From NCBI GenBank assembly GCA_965224435.1, contig OZ245048.1:1798001-1862000 (forward strand): a stretch of DNA of 64,000 nucleotides, given 5' to 3'. Position numbers and translations under genes: made by a program. Below are positions 24,156-32,445 of this stretch, piece after piece. Within the stretch, counting starts at the first letter, position 1; every line of letters starts with the position of its first letter. Source of the stretch: JAJRQY01 sp965224435. GTDB taxonomy: Bacteria; Actinomycetota; Acidimicrobiia; Acidimicrobiales; SZUA-35. The notes under the pieces are model-generated. The model made no database searches and was not told the DNA's origin. It saw nothing but the letters and a program-made list of their open reading frames with translations.

Positions 24156-25209
24156 CAGGAGTCTCTGTTCTGGCCGGAGGGCTCGGCGCTTTGGGGGAGG
24201 GGGTGGGGTTTGCTGATCGACTGGCTTGAGTGCGGGGGTCGCCAGCCCAGCGGACAATGACCGTGCCCCACGTCATCCCGGCCCCAAATCCGACAAAGAG
24301 CACGGTCGAGCCTTCGTGCAGACGGCCTTCATCCAATGCCTTGTCTAGGACCAAGGGGATGGATGCGGCTGAGGTGTTGCCAGTCTCGTGCAGCCGCATT
24401 GCCGTCTTGTCCATGGAGAAGCCGATCCGCTTCCACGCCGCTTCGACGATGCGGATGTTGGCCTGGTGGGGGATGACTAGATCAATGTCATCAACAGTCA
24501 AACCGGCTTGGGTCAGAGCTTTCCCGACCGAACGTTGCATGACGCTGATTGCTTGGCGAAAGACTTCCTTGCCTTCCATCTGCCAGACCCCGCCATGCTC
24601 GGCGTAGAGGATGGAGCGGTGTTGGCCGGCGGAGCCAAGGTCGAAGGACAGGAGTTGGCTTGCTCCGGTCTGATCCCGCTCGATGATGACCGCGGCCGCA
24701 CCATTGCCGAACAGGATTCCGGTATCACGCTGGCTGTAGTCGGTGATGTAATCCATCATCTCTGAACCGATGAGCATGACCCGGTTCATGCCCTGCAGAA
24801 GTAGGCCGTTGGCTGCCACCAGGCCATAGACCCAGCCCGAGCAAACTGCCTGGATATCCAATGCTCCGCAGTCAAGCCCCAACTGGTGGGCTACCACTGG
24901 GGAGCTCCCGGGGGCAATGTATTCCGGCGTCGTAGTGGCCAACAAGAGCTGGTCAATGTCGCCTGGTTCGAGGCCAGCTCGATCAAGGGCAACCTGGCCC
25001 GCCTTGACTGCCATTTCCGTTGTTGTCTCGCCAACGTGGCGCTGAGAGATTCCGGTTCGCTCACGGATCCACTGGTCCGAGGTGTCCATGTTCTTGGCTA
25101 GGTCGTCATTGCTAACGATCTGCTTGGGCAGGTAGCCGCCAACACCAGAGAATCGAAAACCGACGGTTGGGAGGTCGACTTCCAGCGACTCGTCAGCGGG
25201 TTTAGACAC
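24148..25209 (-). CDS. fabH: 3-oxoacyl-ACP synthase III FabH
   Basis: A 353-residue initiating condensing enzyme. Catalytic Cys123 in IQAVCSGWVYGL, His in VIPHQANIRIV, Asn in TGNTSAASIPL. After the usual end (VIVRWAG) there is an added low-complexity tail of about 30 residues rich in Pro, Ser and Thr, ending ARTETPDV, which may be disordered. It overlaps fabD by 8 bases and fabG by 8 bases, so the cluster is tightly coupled. Confidence 0.96.
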   Translation of the reverse strand: MSKPADESLEVDLPTVGFRFSGVGGYLPKQIVSNDDLAKNMDTSDQWIRERTGISQRHVGETTTEMAVKAGQVALDRAGLEPGDIDQLLLATTTPEYIAPGSSPVVAHQLGLDCGALDIQAVCSGWVYGLVAANGLLLQGMNRVMLIGSEMMDYITDYSQRDTGILFGNGAAAVIIERDQTGASQLLSFDLGSAGQHRSILYAEHGGVWQMEGKEVFRQAISVMQRSVGKALTQAGLTVDDIDLVIPHQANIRIVEAAWKRIGFSMDKTAMRLHETGNTSAASIPLVLDKALDEGRLHEGSTVLFVGFGAGMTWGTVIVRWAGDPRTQASRSANPTPSPKAPSPPARTETPDV

Positions 25210-26404
25210 GGAGCCAGGCGACCGGCTGTGAGGTGGTTACTCGTTCGCCCGACAGGGCCAGCATGCCTTGCAGCGCTCCCTCAAAGGGTGAGCGAACTTC
25301 GACCGAACCGACCTGGCCGACCAGCTGGCCGTTGCCAACGATCTGGCCAATTTCGAAGTCGGCTTGTGGTTCGAAGACGCCTGTGGCCGGACTCACAATG
25401 AGTCGCTCCGAGGCGTAGAGGAACTCGCCTTCCTGCGGGCCATTGCCAGTCACGACGGCGTCCGCTGCTGAGGGGGAGAGGGTCTCCAACAACCCGTCAA
25501 CATCGGCTGGCGACTGGACCGAAATGGTGGCGACACCCGTTCCCTTTAGGGTGCGCTTGGCCATCCCGGTCAAGGTTGATCCGCAACCAAGCTCGATCAA
25601 AACGGTAGAGCCGGCTTCGTGAAGGTTGTGAAGGGTGTGGCGCCAGCGAACCGGACTGGTGAGCTGGGCCCCCATCAGGGCCGACCAGTCATCGCCATCA
25701 GGGTGGGGGAGACCATCAACGTTGGCGAACACGGGGCGGTTGGGACTGCGAAGTTCGGTAGCGGCAATGGCCTTGCGCAAGCGGTCGCGGGCCTCAGACA
25801 TGAAGGGGGTATGGAATGCGCCGCCGACCGGAATGCTCATGACCCGCTTGGCCCCCAGCTCTTTGGCGTGTGCTGAAGCGGTAGTGATGGCGTTGGGTTC
25901 ACCAGCGATGACCAGCTGGCCCGGAGCGTTGTAGTTGGCGACCCAGACGTCACCATCGGTGCGGGTGCAAGCAACTTCGACCTTGTCGTCATCCAAGCCA
26001 AGGACGACTGCCATCGTTCCTTCTTCGGCATCGGCGGCGGCTTGCATGGCGTTGCCTCGCTCGGTGACGAGGCGAACCCCATCTTCGAAGCTGATGGCGC
26101 CAGCGGCGGTCAGGGCCGAATACTCACCCAGGCTGTGACCGGCATGAAAGGCTGGCTCAACCCCGGTGCGTTCTACCGCATCGAGTACAACCATGCTCAT
26201 GATGAAGGTTGCGAGCTGGGAGTTTCTGGTCTCTGTGAGAGTTTCAGCATCGGCTTCGAGAAGGAGATGCTCTACGTCTCGGCCGCTGAGGTCGCTGGCC
26301 TCTTCCACCAGCTCCCAGGAGGGATGGGACTTCCACACACTGCCCATTTGCGGCTTCTGCGAACCCTGTCCGGGGAAGGTGAACGCGATCATCACAGAAC
26401 TCAT
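25202..26404 (-). CDS. fabD: malonyl-CoA:ACP transacylase FabD with C-terminal biotinyl/lipoyl-like domain
   Basis: Residues 1-310 are a complete FabD: FTFPGQGSQ, catalytic Ser91 in GHSLGEYSAL, His199 in GGAFHTPFM, and the C-terminal GCGSTLTGM. Residues about 335-400 are an extra domain, from LIVSPATGVFEPQADFEIGQ to SPFEGALQGMLALSGERV and QPVAWLRV. Its second half follows the biotinyl/lipoyl hammerhead pattern, but the position of the modified lysine reads GQVGSVEVRSP, with no Lys. It may be a structural remnant or a docking module. First gene of the fab cluster. Confidence 0.9.
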   Translation of the reverse strand: MSSVMIAFTFPGQGSQKPQMGSVWKSHPSWELVEEASDLSGRDVEHLLLEADAETLTETRNSQLATFIMSMVVLDAVERTGVEPAFHAGHSLGEYSALTAAGAISFEDGVRLVTERGNAMQAAADAEEGTMAVVLGLDDDKVEVACTRTDGDVWVANYNAPGQLVIAGEPNAITTASAHAKELGAKRVMSIPVGGAFHTPFMSEARDRLRKAIAATELRSPNRPVFANVDGLPHPDGDDWSALMGAQLTSPVRWRHTLHNLHEAGSTVLIELGCGSTLTGMAKRTLKGTGVATISVQSPADVDGLLETLSPSAADAVVTGNGPQEGEFLYASERLIVSPATGVFEPQADFEIGQIVGNGQLVGQVGSVEVRSPFEGALQGMLALSGERVTTSQPVAWLRV

Positions 26405-26633
26405 TGTTTATTCAGACCAGCCAATGCTCGAACAGGTTTCAAGTTTCTTTACCGATTTCGTCGAAAGGCCGCTTCGCGGGCGGCGCCGATCACGATCACC
26501 ACTGCCAGGAACGGCAGGGCATATTGAATGATTCGAGCCTTCCAGTGAGGAGAGGTAAGGAGTGCCATGGGAACAGGCTACGCTAACCAGTCCGCAAAAC
26601 AAGAGTCGTCGATGACAGCTCTATTGCCCACTA

Positions 26634-26716
26634 GCCCGGGTGGCGGAATGGCAGACGCGACGGATTCAAAATCCGTTGTCCGAAAGGGCGTGTGGGTTCG
26701 ACTCCCACTCCGGGCA
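26634..26716 (+). tRNA. tRNA-Leu (anticodon CAA)
   Basis: Acceptor GCCCGGG pairs with TCCGGGC (one G-T), D arm GCGG..CGC, anticodon stem ACGGA/TCCGT with loop TTCAAAA (anticodon CAA at 26667-26669), a class II long variable arm, and T arm TGGG/CCCA with GTTCGAC. Discriminator A. The CCA end is not encoded. Confidence 0.95.
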
Positions 26717-26792
26717 CAAGATGTTGACTTGCCAGTGGCCGAAAATCGGCCTGGCTGGTGCAAGTCGACTGACGAGGTTGGAGGCGCTGCTC

Positions 26793-27086
26793 ATGTCCCG
26801 AGCATCAATTGAGCGCCGGTTGGTCGATGTTTCTGATGAGATCAAGCGGATTGAGCAGGAGCTGCTGGTGATCGACGAGCAACTGGCGCATTTCGCTGAC
26901 ACCGCCGACGACGCTCGCTTGCGATCCCTGGTATCAGAGACGCCGCTCGCAGCCAAGGAACACCGGGATGCAGAGAAAACAGTGACGGCGTTGGCCCGAG
27001 ACCGCGGTTCGTGGGCCCAACGATTGCTCAAGTTAGAAGAACGGCAGAACACCTTGCTGGATGATCTCATGGAGGCACTGTCTTGA
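26793..27086 (+). CDS. small coiled-coil protein of unknown function
   Basis: A 97-residue, highly charged, predicted all-helical protein. IERRLVDVSDEIKRIEQELLVIDEQLAHFAD and WAQRLLKLEERQNTLLDDLMEAL have heptad spacing suitable for a two-helix coiled coil. No motif points to an activity. ATG 26793 is chosen, since starts further upstream would read through the tRNA. It lies 34 bases before the PdtaR-like regulator gene, and the three genes to polA share one direction and tight spacing, suggesting one operon. Not recognised as a named family. Confidence 0.7.
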   Translation: MSRASIERRLVDVSDEIKRIEQELLVIDEQLAHFADTADDARLRSLVSETPLAAKEHRDAEKTVTALARDRGSWAQRLLKLEERQNTLLDDLMEALS

Positions 27087-27120
27087 TGGGTGCGACAGAG
27101 CTGATGGGCACGCAGAACTG

Positions 27121-27690
27121 ATGCGCCTGGTCATAGCCGAAGACGAGGCCATCATCCGTCTTGATCTGAAAGAGACGCTGGAAGCCGAAGGCTACGAGGT
27201 TGTTGGTGAGGCCGCCGATGGGGCCGAAGCAATACGGCTTGTTCGTGAGTTGAAACCGGATGCAGCCATCCTCGATATCAAGATGCCTGGAGTTGACGGC
27301 ATGGAAGCGGCCCGCGAGATCATCGGTGCTCGACAAGCCGCCGTTGTCATCCTCACGGCCTTCTCCCAACGAGACCTGATCGACCAGGCCCGTGATGTTG
27401 GCGCCTTGGCCTATGTGGTCAAGCCATTTCACCGCAACGACCTCGTGCCAGCGATCGAGCTAGCGGTAGCTCGGTTTCAAGAAATGGCCAAACTGGCAAC
27501 TGAAGCCGAAGACCTGTCTGAACAATTGGAGTCCCGCAAGGTTATTGATCGGGCCAAGGGTGTGCTGATGGACAGTCACGGCTTGACCGAGCAAGAATCC
27601 TTCCGGTTCTTGCAGACCCACGCCATGTCAGCCCGGCTCAGCATGCGCCTCATCGCCACCCAACTTCTTGACGGAGAGATTCGCCCCTGA
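27121..27690 (+). CDS. pdtaR: ANTAR-domain response regulator (PdtaR-like)
   Basis: A 189-residue regulator. An N-terminal receiver (VIAEDEAIIRLDLKETLE, phospho-Asp in AAILDIKMPG, Lys in VVKPFHR) is joined to a C-terminal ANTAR RNA-binding domain (ESRKVIDRAKGVLMDSHGLTEQESFRFLQ). In mycobacteria PdtaR binds nascent RNA to stop terminator formation and is phosphorylated by PdtaS; no PdtaS-like kinase lies nearby. Its stop overlaps the polA ATG (TGATG). Confidence 0.93.
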   Translation: MRLVIAEDEAIIRLDLKETLEAEGYEVVGEAADGAEAIRLVRELKPDAAILDIKMPGVDGMEAAREIIGARQAAVVILTAFSQRDLIDQARDVGALAYVVKPFHRNDLVPAIELAVARFQEMAKLATEAEDLSEQLESRKVIDRAKGVLMDSHGLTEQESFRFLQTHAMSARLSMRLIATQLLDGEIRP

Positions 27691-30419
27691 TGTCCACCCT
27701 CATGCTGATCGACGGCAATTCGCTGACCTACCGTGCCTTTCACGCCCTGCCACCAGATTTGGCAACGACCACGGGTATCAGCACCAACGCGGTGCTTGGC
27801 TTCACCTCCATGCTGATCAACCTGGCCCGTGATCATCGACCAGACGGCATGTGTGTCACCTTCGACCTGCCAGAGCCGACTTTTCGTCACAAGATGGTCG
27901 ACACCTACAAGGCCAACCGCGACAAAACCCCAGACACCCTGATTGAACAGATGGGCTGGGTCCGCAAGGTTGTTGACACCCTGAAAATTCCGATTGCCGA
28001 GCTTCCCGGCTTCGAAGCCGACGACGTGATTGCTACCCTGGCAACTCGTGCTGCTGATGCAGGTCACGATGTGCTGATCGTCACCGGTGATCGAGATAGC
28101 TACCAACTGGTGCAAGACCCCCACGTCAAGGTGGTCTACAACAAGCGAGGGGTTAGCGATTACGCACTCTACGACGAGGCTGGAATCCTGGAACGAACCG
28201 GCGTCCGTCCCGAGCAATACGTGCAATACGCCGCCCTTCGGGGTGATCCATCGGACAACCTGCCTGGCGTTCCCGGGGTAGGGGAGAAGACCGCCGCCAA
28301 GCTGATCAACAAATACGGTGGTATTGATGGCATCTTTGCCAATGTTGATGAGCAAACCCCGAAACTCAAATCCAACCTGATTGAGAACGAAGCGCTTGCT
28401 CGCCTCAATGTCGAAATGATGGAGTTGAAGCGTGACGCTCCAGTAGAGGTTGAGGTTCCGACCCTGCTCTCCCTTGAAGACTTTGATGTTGATGAGCTGC
28501 GGGAGTTGTTCGATCATCTGGAATTCCGCATGCTGGACCGGGTCCTTGAGGCCTTTAGTCAGCTCAACGGGCCCTCGGATGGCTCGACGCCCGTACCCTC
28601 TGGCGCCGATCTGACTGTCAGTAGCCTGATCACTCTTGCTGCGGACGCCAAATCTGTTGACCGGCTTGCCGCCCTTGTTGCTGGCAGCGGTCCTGTTGCC
28701 ATTGCTGCCGGGGGAGACGACGTTTCTTCCGGTGATGCGCCGCTAGCTGGTTTAGCGCTTGTCAGCGACAGTGAGGCCAATGAGGTTCTCTGGTGTCCCC
28801 TGATGGTGATTGGGGATAGTGATACTGGGCAGGATGAGGTCGCACAGAAGCTGAAAGAGCTGTTCACTAAGCTGCTCAGCGCTGCTGGGCCAGGCCTCGT
28901 GGCTCATCAAGCAAAGCCTTTGGTGAAAGCGCTGCTGAGCCAGGGAATGGGCATGCAGGGCCTCGTGCTCGACACCGCTCTTGGTGCCTATCTACTGGAC
29001 CCCAGTCGGCCCTCCTATGGCTTGGACGATCTGCTCATTCAACGGACCGACTACCAGTTCCCAGCCGATGATGGTCCGCCGTCCGGTCAACTGGATTTCG
29101 GCGAGAACACGATCTCGCCTGCGCAACGGGCAGCAACAAGTGCATTGGCGGTGGCCAAACTCGCCCCAGTCATTACTGAATCACTGACTGAGCAGTCATT
29201 GCATAAGCTCAATTCTGAAATCGAAGTCCCGCTTGTCGGGGTGCTGGCCCGGATGGAAGCCATCGGTATTGGCGTCAACCGAGCTGAACTTGAAGCATTG
29301 AGCGCGGAGATGACAGCTGAAGCCTCGATGTTGGCTGGCCAGATCCAAGAGGATGCAGGTGAAGAGTTCAATGTGAACTCAACCAAAGCACTGCGAACCA
29401 TCTTGTTTGAGAAACTCGCGCTGACTCCAGGCAAGAAGACCAAGACCGGCTTCTCCACCAACCAGGCCACCCTGGAGAAACTGCTTGGGGAGCACCCCAT
29501 TATTGAGCACTTGCTTCACTACCGAGAGGTCGAGAAACTTCGCTCAACCTATGGAACGTCCCTGTTGGCCGCAGTCGATCCCGATGATCGGATCCGGGCC
29601 ACGTTCAACCAAACGGTGGCCAGGACCGGTCGCTTGTCCAGTGAGAATCCCAACCTGCATAACATTCCGGTTCGCACCGAGCTCGGCCGGGGCTTTCGCA
29701 AGGCCTTTGTCCCTCGGGAAGGAACCGAGTTCGTGGTTGCTGACTACAACCAGATCGAGCTGCGCTGTATTGCCCATCTCTCCGAAGACCCAGGGCTGAT
29801 CGGTGCCTTCCAATCTGGCGAGGACATCCACCGCTCGGTGGCAGCTGCAGTCTTTGGTGTTGCACCCGAAGAAGTGACTTACGAGCAGCGCAGCCGAGCG
29901 AAGATGGTTTCCTATGGCTTGGCCTATGGCATGGAGGCCTACGGCTTGGGCCAGCGCCTCGGAATCAAGACCAGCGAGGCGGCACAAATCCTCGAGTCCT
30001 ATTTCGCTGGCTTCCCGTTAGTAAAGGCCTATATGGAAGCCACGGTGACCGAGGCTCGAAATCGCGGTTACACCGAAACCCTCTTTGGGCGACGCCGGGC
30101 TATCCCTGAATTGCAAAGTGATCGGGTACAGGTTCGCCAAGCTGGTGAGCGTCAGGCAATGAACGCTGGCATTCAGGGGTTGGCGGCCGACATCTTCAAG
30201 GTGGCCCTGGTTCGCCTCGAACAAAGGCTGCTGGATGACAGGTTGGAAAGCCGGGTGGTGCTGCAGGTTCACGACGAGGTGATCCTCGAAGTCCCGCCTC
30301 AGGAGAAGGACCGAGCGATCGCGGCAACCGTCGAGGTATTGATGGGAGCATTCGATTTGCAGGTTCCTCTAGAAGTGAACCTCAGCTTTGGCAAGTCCTG
30401 GGCCGAAGCTAAGGACTAG
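27690..30419 (+). CDS. polA: DNA polymerase I
   Basis: A 909-residue enzyme for Okazaki fragment processing and repair. Residues 1-290 are the 5'-3' exonuclease (LMLIDGNSLTYRAFHAL, GFEADDVIATLA, GDRDSYQL, GDPSDNLPGVPGVGEKTA). The middle section (about 310-500) occupies the 3'-5' exonuclease position but lacks the DxE metal residues, reading VAIAAGGDDVSSG, so proofreading is predicted absent. The polymerase part has motif A VADYNQIELRCIAH (about 683), motif B RSRAKMVSYGLAYGM (about 735) and motif C LQVHDEVILE (about 858). Confidence 0.97.
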   Translation: MSTLMLIDGNSLTYRAFHALPPDLATTTGISTNAVLGFTSMLINLARDHRPDGMCVTFDLPEPTFRHKMVDTYKANRDKTPDTLIEQMGWVRKVVDTLKIPIAELPGFEADDVIATLATRAADAGHDVLIVTGDRDSYQLVQDPHVKVVYNKRGVSDYALYDEAGILERTGVRPEQYVQYAALRGDPSDNLPGVPGVGEKTAAKLINKYGGIDGIFANVDEQTPKLKSNLIENEALARLNVEMMELKRDAPVEVEVPTLLSLEDFDVDELRELFDHLEFRMLDRVLEAFSQLNGPSDGSTPVPSGADLTVSSLITLAADAKSVDRLAALVAGSGPVAIAAGGDDVSSGDAPLAGLALVSDSEANEVLWCPLMVIGDSDTGQDEVAQKLKELFTKLLSAAGPGLVAHQAKPLVKALLSQGMGMQGLVLDTALGAYLLDPSRPSYGLDDLLIQRTDYQFPADDGPPSGQLDFGENTISPAQRAATSALAVAKLAPVITESLTEQSLHKLNSEIEVPLVGVLARMEAIGIGVNRAELEALSAEMTAEASMLAGQIQEDAGEEFNVNSTKALRTILFEKLALTPGKKTKTGFSTNQATLEKLLGEHPIIEHLLHYREVEKLRSTYGTSLLAAVDPDDRIRATFNQTVARTGRLSSENPNLHNIPVRTELGRGFRKAFVPREGTEFVVADYNQIELRCIAHLSEDPGLIGAFQSGEDIHRSVAAAVFGVAPEEVTYEQRSRAKMVSYGLAYGMEAYGLGQRLGIKTSEAAQILESYFAGFPLVKAYMEATVTEARNRGYTETLFGRRRAIPELQSDRVQVRQAGERQAMNAGIQGLAADIFKVALVRLEQRLLDDRLESRVVLQVHDEVILEVPPQEKDRAIAATVEVLMGAFDLQVPLEVNLSFGKSWAEAKD

Positions 30420-30595
30420 GTCGCAGTAAGCGAGCAATAGCCGCACTGCTGGCGTCCGTTTGGTAGCTCGTTCTCTCTGATAGCCTGAACGGCTTGGTTG
30501 GGAAATTCCCGCCAGCTGCCGACCTGGGCGCTGAACATCGCACAATTGCGATCAGCCAAGCGGTCGATCAGTTCGAGTAAAAGGTCCCCTATTTC

Positions 30596-32149
30596 ATGTC
30601 CGCTACTGAATCAACACCCGCCCCAGAAGCGCCAGCTTCAGACGCTCCGGCCACCGAAGCCGAAGAAACCATGCCGACTGAGGCTGGTACCTACGTTCCT
30701 CGTCAAATCATTGACGACGACATGGGCGACGCATTGTTCGCGGCCTACGCCAACTCAATGGTCTCCATTGAAGATGGTCAGCTCGTAACCGGCTCGGTTG
30801 TCCGAGTCGACCGAGACGAAGTCCTCCTGGACATTGGTTACAAGAGTGAAGGTGTCATCCCTTCCCGTGAACTCTCCATTCGAAACAACGTTGACCCCAG
30901 CGAGATCGTCAATGTTGGCGACTCCATCGAAGCCCTCATCCTCCAGAAGGAAGATAAGGAAGGACGTCTTGTTCTTTCCAAGAAGCGGGCCCAATACGAG
31001 CGTGCTTGGGGAACTATTGAAGAAATCGAGAAGCGTGAGGGCGTCGTTTCTGGTCCAGTTATCGAGGTCGTCAAGGGTGGTCTGATCGTCGACATTGGTC
31101 TTCGTGGCTTCCTGCCCGCATCCCTGGTCGAATTGCGTCGAGTACGCGATCTGCAGCCCTATGTCGGCCAAACCCTCGAGGCCAAGATCATCGAGCTGGA
31201 CAAGAACCGCAACAATGTTGTCTTGAGCCGCCGGGCCTTCTTGGAAGAGACCCAAAAAGAACAGCGCGAAGACTTCCTGGCCAACCTTGCCCCCGGCGAG
31301 GTTCGCAGCGGTGTTGTCAGCTCCGTTGTCAACTTCGGCGCTTTCGTCGATCTTGGTGGAATGGACGGACTCATCCACGTTTCGGAACTGTCCTGGAAGC
31401 ACGTCGATCATCCCGGCTCGGTTGTCGCCGTTGGCGACGAGGTCACCGTTCAGGTGCTCGAGGTCGATCTTGAGCGTGAGCGCATCAGCTTGTCTCTCAA
31501 GGCCACCCAGCAAGATCCGTGGCAAGAGTTCGCAACCTCTCACCGTGTTGGCGAATTGGTTTATGGTCGTGTCACCAAGCTCGTGCCCTTCGGTTCATTC
31601 GTCCAGGTTGGCGATGGCATCGAAGGACTGGTCCACATCTCGGAGATGTCGGCTCACCACGTCGACCTGCCTGAGCAAGTTGTCACCCCGGGCGAAGAGC
31701 TCTGGGTCAAGATCATTGATATTGACCTGCAACGTCGTCGAATCTCCCTTTCCATCAAGCAGGCCGCCGAAGGTGGCGTCGTTGCTCAGGAATACCAGGA
31801 GCACTTCGGTGACCACGCCTTTGACGAGGAAGGAAACTACATCGGCCCGACCGATGTTGATCCAGCCACTGAGGCCGCCTGGGCTGAGTATTATGAAGAC
31901 CTTGAGCCCGGAGCCGAAGGAGCAGAGGGTGCACCAGCGGCCGAGGCATCGACCGAAGAGGCTCCAGTTGAGGAAGCTGTAGCTGAAGAGGCTCCAGCAG
32001 AGGAAGCTGTAGCTGAAGAGGCTCCAGCAGAGGAAGCTGTAGCTGAAGAGGCTCCAGCAGAGGAAGCTGTAGCTGAAGAGGCTCCGGCCGAGGAAGTAGT
32101 CGAAGAGGCTCCAGCTGAGGAAGCTGAAGCGGAAGAGAATACCGACTAG
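30596..32149 (+). CDS. rpsA: 30S ribosomal protein S1
   Basis: A 517-residue RNA-binding ribosomal protein. Four S1 OB-fold repeats are visible at about residues 60-130, 145-210, 228-298 and 313-383, for example GVVSSVVNFGAFVDLGGMDGLIHVSELSW. Residues after about 395 form an acidic tail dominated by a decapeptide repeat (EEAPAEEAVA). The ATG is preceded by AAAAGG and a 176-base spacer after polA, which likely holds its own promoter. A terminator hairpin follows. Confidence 0.96.
   Translation: MSATESTPAPEAPASDAPATEAEETMPTEAGTYVPRQIIDDDMGDALFAAYANSMVSIEDGQLVTGSVVRVDRDEVLLDIGYKSEGVIPSRELSIRNNVDPSEIVNVGDSIEALILQKEDKEGRLVLSKKRAQYERAWGTIEEIEKREGVVSGPVIEVVKGGLIVDIGLRGFLPASLVELRRVRDLQPYVGQTLEAKIIELDKNRNNVVLSRRAFLEETQKEQREDFLANLAPGEVRSGVVSSVVNFGAFVDLGGMDGLIHVSELSWKHVDHPGSVVAVGDEVTVQVLEVDLERERISLSLKATQQDPWQEFATSHRVGELVYGRVTKLVPFGSFVQVGDGIEGLVHISEMSAHHVDLPEQVVTPGEELWVKIIDIDLQRRRISLSIKQAAEGGVVAQEYQEHFGDHAFDEEGNYIGPTDVDPATEAAWAEYYEDLEPGAEGAEGAPAAEASTEEAPVEEAVAEEAPAEEAVAEEAPAEEAVAEEAPAEEAVAEEAPAEEVVEEAPAEEAEAEENTD
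31955..32131 (+). repeat. 30-bp tandem repeats encoding the acidic tail of S1
   Basis: Units starting at 31955, 31985, 32015, 32045 and 32075, then a 27-base unit and a final degenerate one. Each begins GAAGAGGCTCC and encodes about EEAPAEEAVA. The middle three are identical or nearly so at the DNA level. Confidence 0.92.
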
Positions 32150-32167
32150 ATCCAATCAGGTATTGTC

Positions 32168-32208
32168 CGAGACGGCCACCGAACCCCCGGGTTTTGGTGG
32201 CCGTCTCG
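32168..32208 (+). terminator. rpsA terminator hairpin
   Basis: A perfect 13-bp stem (CGAGACGGCCACC with GGTGGCCGTCTCG) around a 15-base loop, 18 bases after the rpsA stop. Only a short T-containing tail (CGTTTGG) follows. Confidence 0.7.
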
Positions 32209-32445
32209 CGTTTGGGCTACGGGAGTGAGTCCAGGGTCTCAAGGCGAGAGCGGCTGTTGGCAATGCTGCGAGGCCGCTCTTGGGCCGCGGGCACTAGATC
32301 GATAATTCGTATGACCTACTCATCCGTGAGTAGATTTCAAAGATATTGCACGAAGAGCTAAGTGTCGGGCCTACAACCGCCGACAAGACTTCTAAGCCAA
32401 TCTGCTCGAAGGGAAATTTCCTTCGACATGTCTTAGGAGAAGCTC
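32209..32445 (+). promoter_or_regulatory. leader region of the tad operon
   Basis: About 240 bases without a gene between the rpsA terminator and cpaB. A hairpin lies at 32406-32426 (TCGAAGG / CCTTCGA, loop GAAATTT), ending 8 bases before the AGGAG (32435-32439) that serves the cpaB GTG start. The AT-rich stretch around 32300-32350 is where the promoter is expected, but no convincing -35/-10 pair was identified. Confidence 0.4.

Noticed and set aside
27576..28517. A 313-codon open frame antisense to the 5' part of polA.
   Set aside because: polA is unambiguous on the plus strand; the antisense frame has no recognisable domain and is a codon-bias shadow.
30755..31543. A 262-codon open frame antisense to rpsA.
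   Set aside because: Its length follows from the codon usage of the S1 repeats; no start signal or known fold.
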